Source: Sedimenticola sp. (GTDB taxonomy: Bacteria > Pseudomonadota > Gammaproteobacteria > Chromatiales > Chromatiaceae). Taken from it: a stretch of DNA of 28,033 bases. Both the position numbers and the translations under genes were made by a program. The DNA is taken from positions 1 through 28,033 of the forward strand of contig JALVUB010000202.1 of assembly GCA_027023915.1 (NCBI GenBank), read 5' to 3'. Below the pieces are notes generated by a model. That model was not told where the DNA came from. It did no database searches and was given only the letters and a program-made list of their open reading frames with translations. Shown in pieces: positions 26,107 to 28,033 of this stretch; position 1 is the stretch's first letter; each line of letters opens with the position of its first letter.

Positions 26107-27456
26107 ATGCCCGGCAAGCTCTACATCCATACCTTCGGTTGCCAGATGAACGAGTACGACTCCGCCAAGATGGCGGACGTGCTCGCCCACGCCCACGGGC
26201 TGGAGCCCACCGACGATCCCGAGGCGGCCGACGTGCTGCTGCTCAACACCTGCTCCATCCGCGAGAAGGCCCAGGAGAAGGTCTTCTCCCTGCTTGGCCG
26301 CTGGAAGGGGTGGAAGGCCGAACGCCCGGAACTGGTCATCGGCGTGGGCGGCTGCGTGGCCAGCCAGGAGGGTGAGGCGATCCGCCGCCGCGCCCCCTGG
26401 GTGGACCTGGTCTTCGGCCCGCAGACCCTCCACCGGCTGCCGGAGATGGTGGAGCGGGTGCGCGCCACCGGCGAGCCGGTGGTGGACGTGAGCTTCCCCG
26501 AGATCGAGAAGTTCGACCGCCTGCCCGAGCCGCGCGCCGAGGGTCCCACCGCCTATGTTTCCATCATGGAGGGGTGCTCAAAGTACTGCACCTACTGCGT
26601 GGTGCCCTACACCCGCGGCACCGAGATCAGCCGCCCCTTCGACGACGTCATCGCCGAGATCGTGGCGCTGGCGGATCAGGGGGTGCGCGAGGTGAACCTG
26701 CTGGGGCAGAACGTCAACGCTTACCGCGGCGCCATGCACGACGGCACCACCGCCGACCTGGCGCTGCTGATCCGCTACGTGGCGGCCATCGACGGCATCG
26801 ACCGCATCCGCTTCACCACCTCCCACCCGGTGGAGTTCTCCGACAGCCTCATCGAGGTCTATGGCGAGGTGCCGGAGCTGGTGAGCTTTCTCCACCTGCC
26901 GGTGCAGTCGGGCTCCGACCGCATCCTCATGGCCATGAAGCGGGGCCACAGCGCCTTCGAGTACAAGCAGAAGATCCGCCGCCTGCGCCAGGTGCGGCCA
27001 GACATCTCCATCTCCTCCGATTTCATCGTCGGTTTTCCCGGCGAGACCGAGGCCGACCACCGCCTCACCATGCAGCTCATCGAGGAGATCGGCTTCGACC
27101 ACTCCTTCAGCTTCATCTACAGCCGGCGCCCCGGCACGCCCGCCGCCGGCTATCCCGACGACGTGCCCCTGGAGGTGAAGAAGGCGCGCCTGGCCGAGCT
27201 GCAGCAGGCCATCGACACCAACGCCCAGCGCATCGGCCGGCGGATGGTGGGCACCATCCAGCGCATCCTGGTGGAGCGGCCCTCGCGCAAGGATCCGGCC
27301 ATGCTCGCCGGCCGCACCGAGAACAACCGGGTGGTGAACTTCGCCGGCCCGGCGCGGCTCATCGGCCGGTTCGTCGACGTGCGCATCACCGAGGCGCTGC
27401 CCAACTCCCTGCGCGGGGAGTTGGCCGAGCCGCTTCCCTCCGTGGTCAACTCCTGA
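26107..27456 (+). CDS. miaB: tRNA-2-methylthio-N6-dimethylallyladenosine synthase MiaB
   Basis: A 449-residue radical SAM methylthiotransferase that modifies i6A37 to ms2i6A37 in tRNAs reading codons that begin with U. The N-terminal UPF0004 domain binds the auxiliary cluster via C12 (HTFGCQMNEYDS), C49 (LLNTCSIRE) and C83 (GVGGCVAS). The radical SAM cluster is C157-x3-C161-x2-C164 (GCSKYCTYCVVPYTRG). A TRAM domain ends the protein (about 375-440). The ATG at 26107 gives the normal family start (M-x-x-K-L-Y-I-x-T-F-G-C-Q-M-N); an upstream TTG at 26068 is unlikely. It is followed 7 bp later by phoH, the usual miaB-phoH(ybeZ)-ybeY order. Confidence 0.97.
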   Translation: MPGKLYIHTFGCQMNEYDSAKMADVLAHAHGLEPTDDPEAADVLLLNTCSIREKAQEKVFSLLGRWKGWKAERPELVIGVGGCVASQEGEAIRRRAPWVDLVFGPQTLHRLPEMVERVRATGEPVVDVSFPEIEKFDRLPEPRAEGPTAYVSIMEGCSKYCTYCVVPYTRGTEISRPFDDVIAEIVALADQGVREVNLLGQNVNAYRGAMHDGTTADLALLIRYVAAIDGIDRIRFTTSHPVEFSDSLIEVYGEVPELVSFLHLPVQSGSDRILMAMKRGHSAFEYKQKIRRLRQVRPDISISSDFIVGFPGETEADHRLTMQLIEEIGFDHSFSFIYSRRPGTPAAGYPDDVPLEVKKARLAELQQAIDTNAQRIGRRMVGTIQRILVERPSRKDPAMLAGRTENNRVVNFAGPARLIGRFVDVRITEALPNSLRGELAEPLPSVVNS

Positions 27457-27463
27457 AGGTCAT

Positions 27464-28033
27464 ATGAGCGCAACTTCCCTGGCGGACCACCCCCACTCCC
27501 TCGATCTCGTTCTAGAGCCGGAAAACAACGAGCGGCTGCGCAACGTCTGCGGCCAGATGGACGAGCACCTGCGCCAGCTCGAGCGGCGCCTGGGGATCGA
27601 GATCAACAACCGCGGCAGCGCCTTCCACCTGCTGGGCAGCCGCGAGGCCATCGACGCCGGCGCCCGGGTGCTGGAGATGATGTACGAGGCCACCGCCGAG
27701 GAGGTGCTCACCCCCGCCGACGTCAACCTCTTTCTGCAGGAGTCGGGGGTGGAGGCGTTGCTGGTGCCGGTGGAGCCGGAGACCCCCGAGGTGGTGATCA
27801 AGACCAGGCGCGGCCTGGTGCGTCCCCGCGGCCCCCACCAGCGCGAGTACCTGCACCGGGTGATGACCCACGACATCAACTTCGGCGTCGGTCCGGCCGG
27901 CACCGGAAAGACCTACCTGGCGGTGGCCAGCGCGGTGGAGGCGTTGGAGCGCGACCGGGTGCGGCGCCTGATCCTGGTGCGGCCGGCGGTGGAGGCGGGC
28001 GAGCGCCTCGGTTTCCTCCCCGGCGACCTGGCG
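27464..28033 (+). CDS. ybeZ: PhoH-family ATPase (YbeZ-type), 3' end cut off by the window
   Basis: The first 190 codons of a PhoH-like protein, opened by ATG 27464 just after miaB and running off the window. A KH-like N-terminal part (LDLVLEPENNERLRNVCG...LERRLGIEINNRGSAFHLLG) precedes the P-loop ATPase domain. The latter has R-x-x-x-V-x-P-R-G-x-x-Q-x-x-Y-x-x-x-M, Walker A GPAGTGKT with K149, and LILVRPAVEAGERLGFLPGD. Full proteins have about 320-350 residues. The family works with the rRNA endonuclease YbeY in RNA processing, which fits this gene order; ybeY would be expected next. The assignment is firm for family, less so for biochemical activity. Confidence 0.93.
   Translation, partial: MSATSLADHPHSLDLVLEPENNERLRNVCGQMDEHLRQLERRLGIEINNRGSAFHLLGSREAIDAGARVLEMMYEATAEEVLTPADVNLFLQESGVEALLVPVEPETPEVVIKTRRGLVRPRGPHQREYLHRVMTHDINFGVGPAGTGKTYLAVASAVEALERDRVRRLILVRPAVEAGERLGFLPGDLA

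Overview
The window is about 28 kb of GC-rich, gene-dense DNA. It looks like a gammaproteobacterium of the sulfur-oxidising/Chromatiales-Thiotrichales kind. The reasons are the lipid A/Kdo/heptose genes, a DsbB, a c4-type dihaem cytochrome, a Lon/RsmA block, the miaB-phoH order and GTAG-type REP hairpins. The genus is an inference; no rRNA or other marker is present.

Region 1 (1-6558) is a lipopolysaccharide/glycan assembly cluster. On the plus strand lie a truncated GT9 glycosyltransferase, two SAM methyltransferases overlapping by ATGA, a 400-bp composite palindromic repeat element, and a second GT9 heptosyltransferase. Convergent to these on the minus strand are a WaaE-like GT2, a GT4 split by one in-frame TAG codon, and an O-antigen-ligase-type membrane protein.

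Region 2 (6713-15112) reads entirely on the plus strand and continues the theme. It holds an LpxL-type acyltransferase and MsbA (4-bp overlap), a Uma2-family nuclease, a possible 69-aa coupled ORF, bifunctional HldE, an FAD oxidoreductase plus an aldo/keto reductase, WaaA, and a 75-aa helix-turn-helix protein. Most junctions overlap (ATGA or GTGA), so this is probably one or two translationally coupled operons making and exporting Kdo-heptose-lipid A.

Region 3 (15131-19370) is mixed housekeeping: a Pcm-family methyltransferase (minus), thiC (plus, with no visible TPP riboswitch), then dsbB, an EF-hand protein and a CBS-domain protein (all minus). A REP doublet supplies the stop codons of both thiC and dsbB.

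Region 4 (19401-22458) has a hairpin cluster, a membrane GGDEF-EAL protein with a dead cyclase motif and an intact EAL site, and two periplasmic cytochromes c, with a good promoter before the first and a terminator after each.

Region 5 (22461-28033) has lon and rsmA on the minus strand, then a small HMA-fold protein, miaB and a truncated phoH (ybeZ) on the plus strand.

I found no new multi-gene defence or mobile system. The most interesting signals are the amber-interrupted GT4, the composite palindromic element, a REP inserted in frame in the FAD oxidoreductase gene, and the REP doublet that ends two convergent genes. No tRNA, rRNA, CRISPR array or complete insertion sequence was seen.
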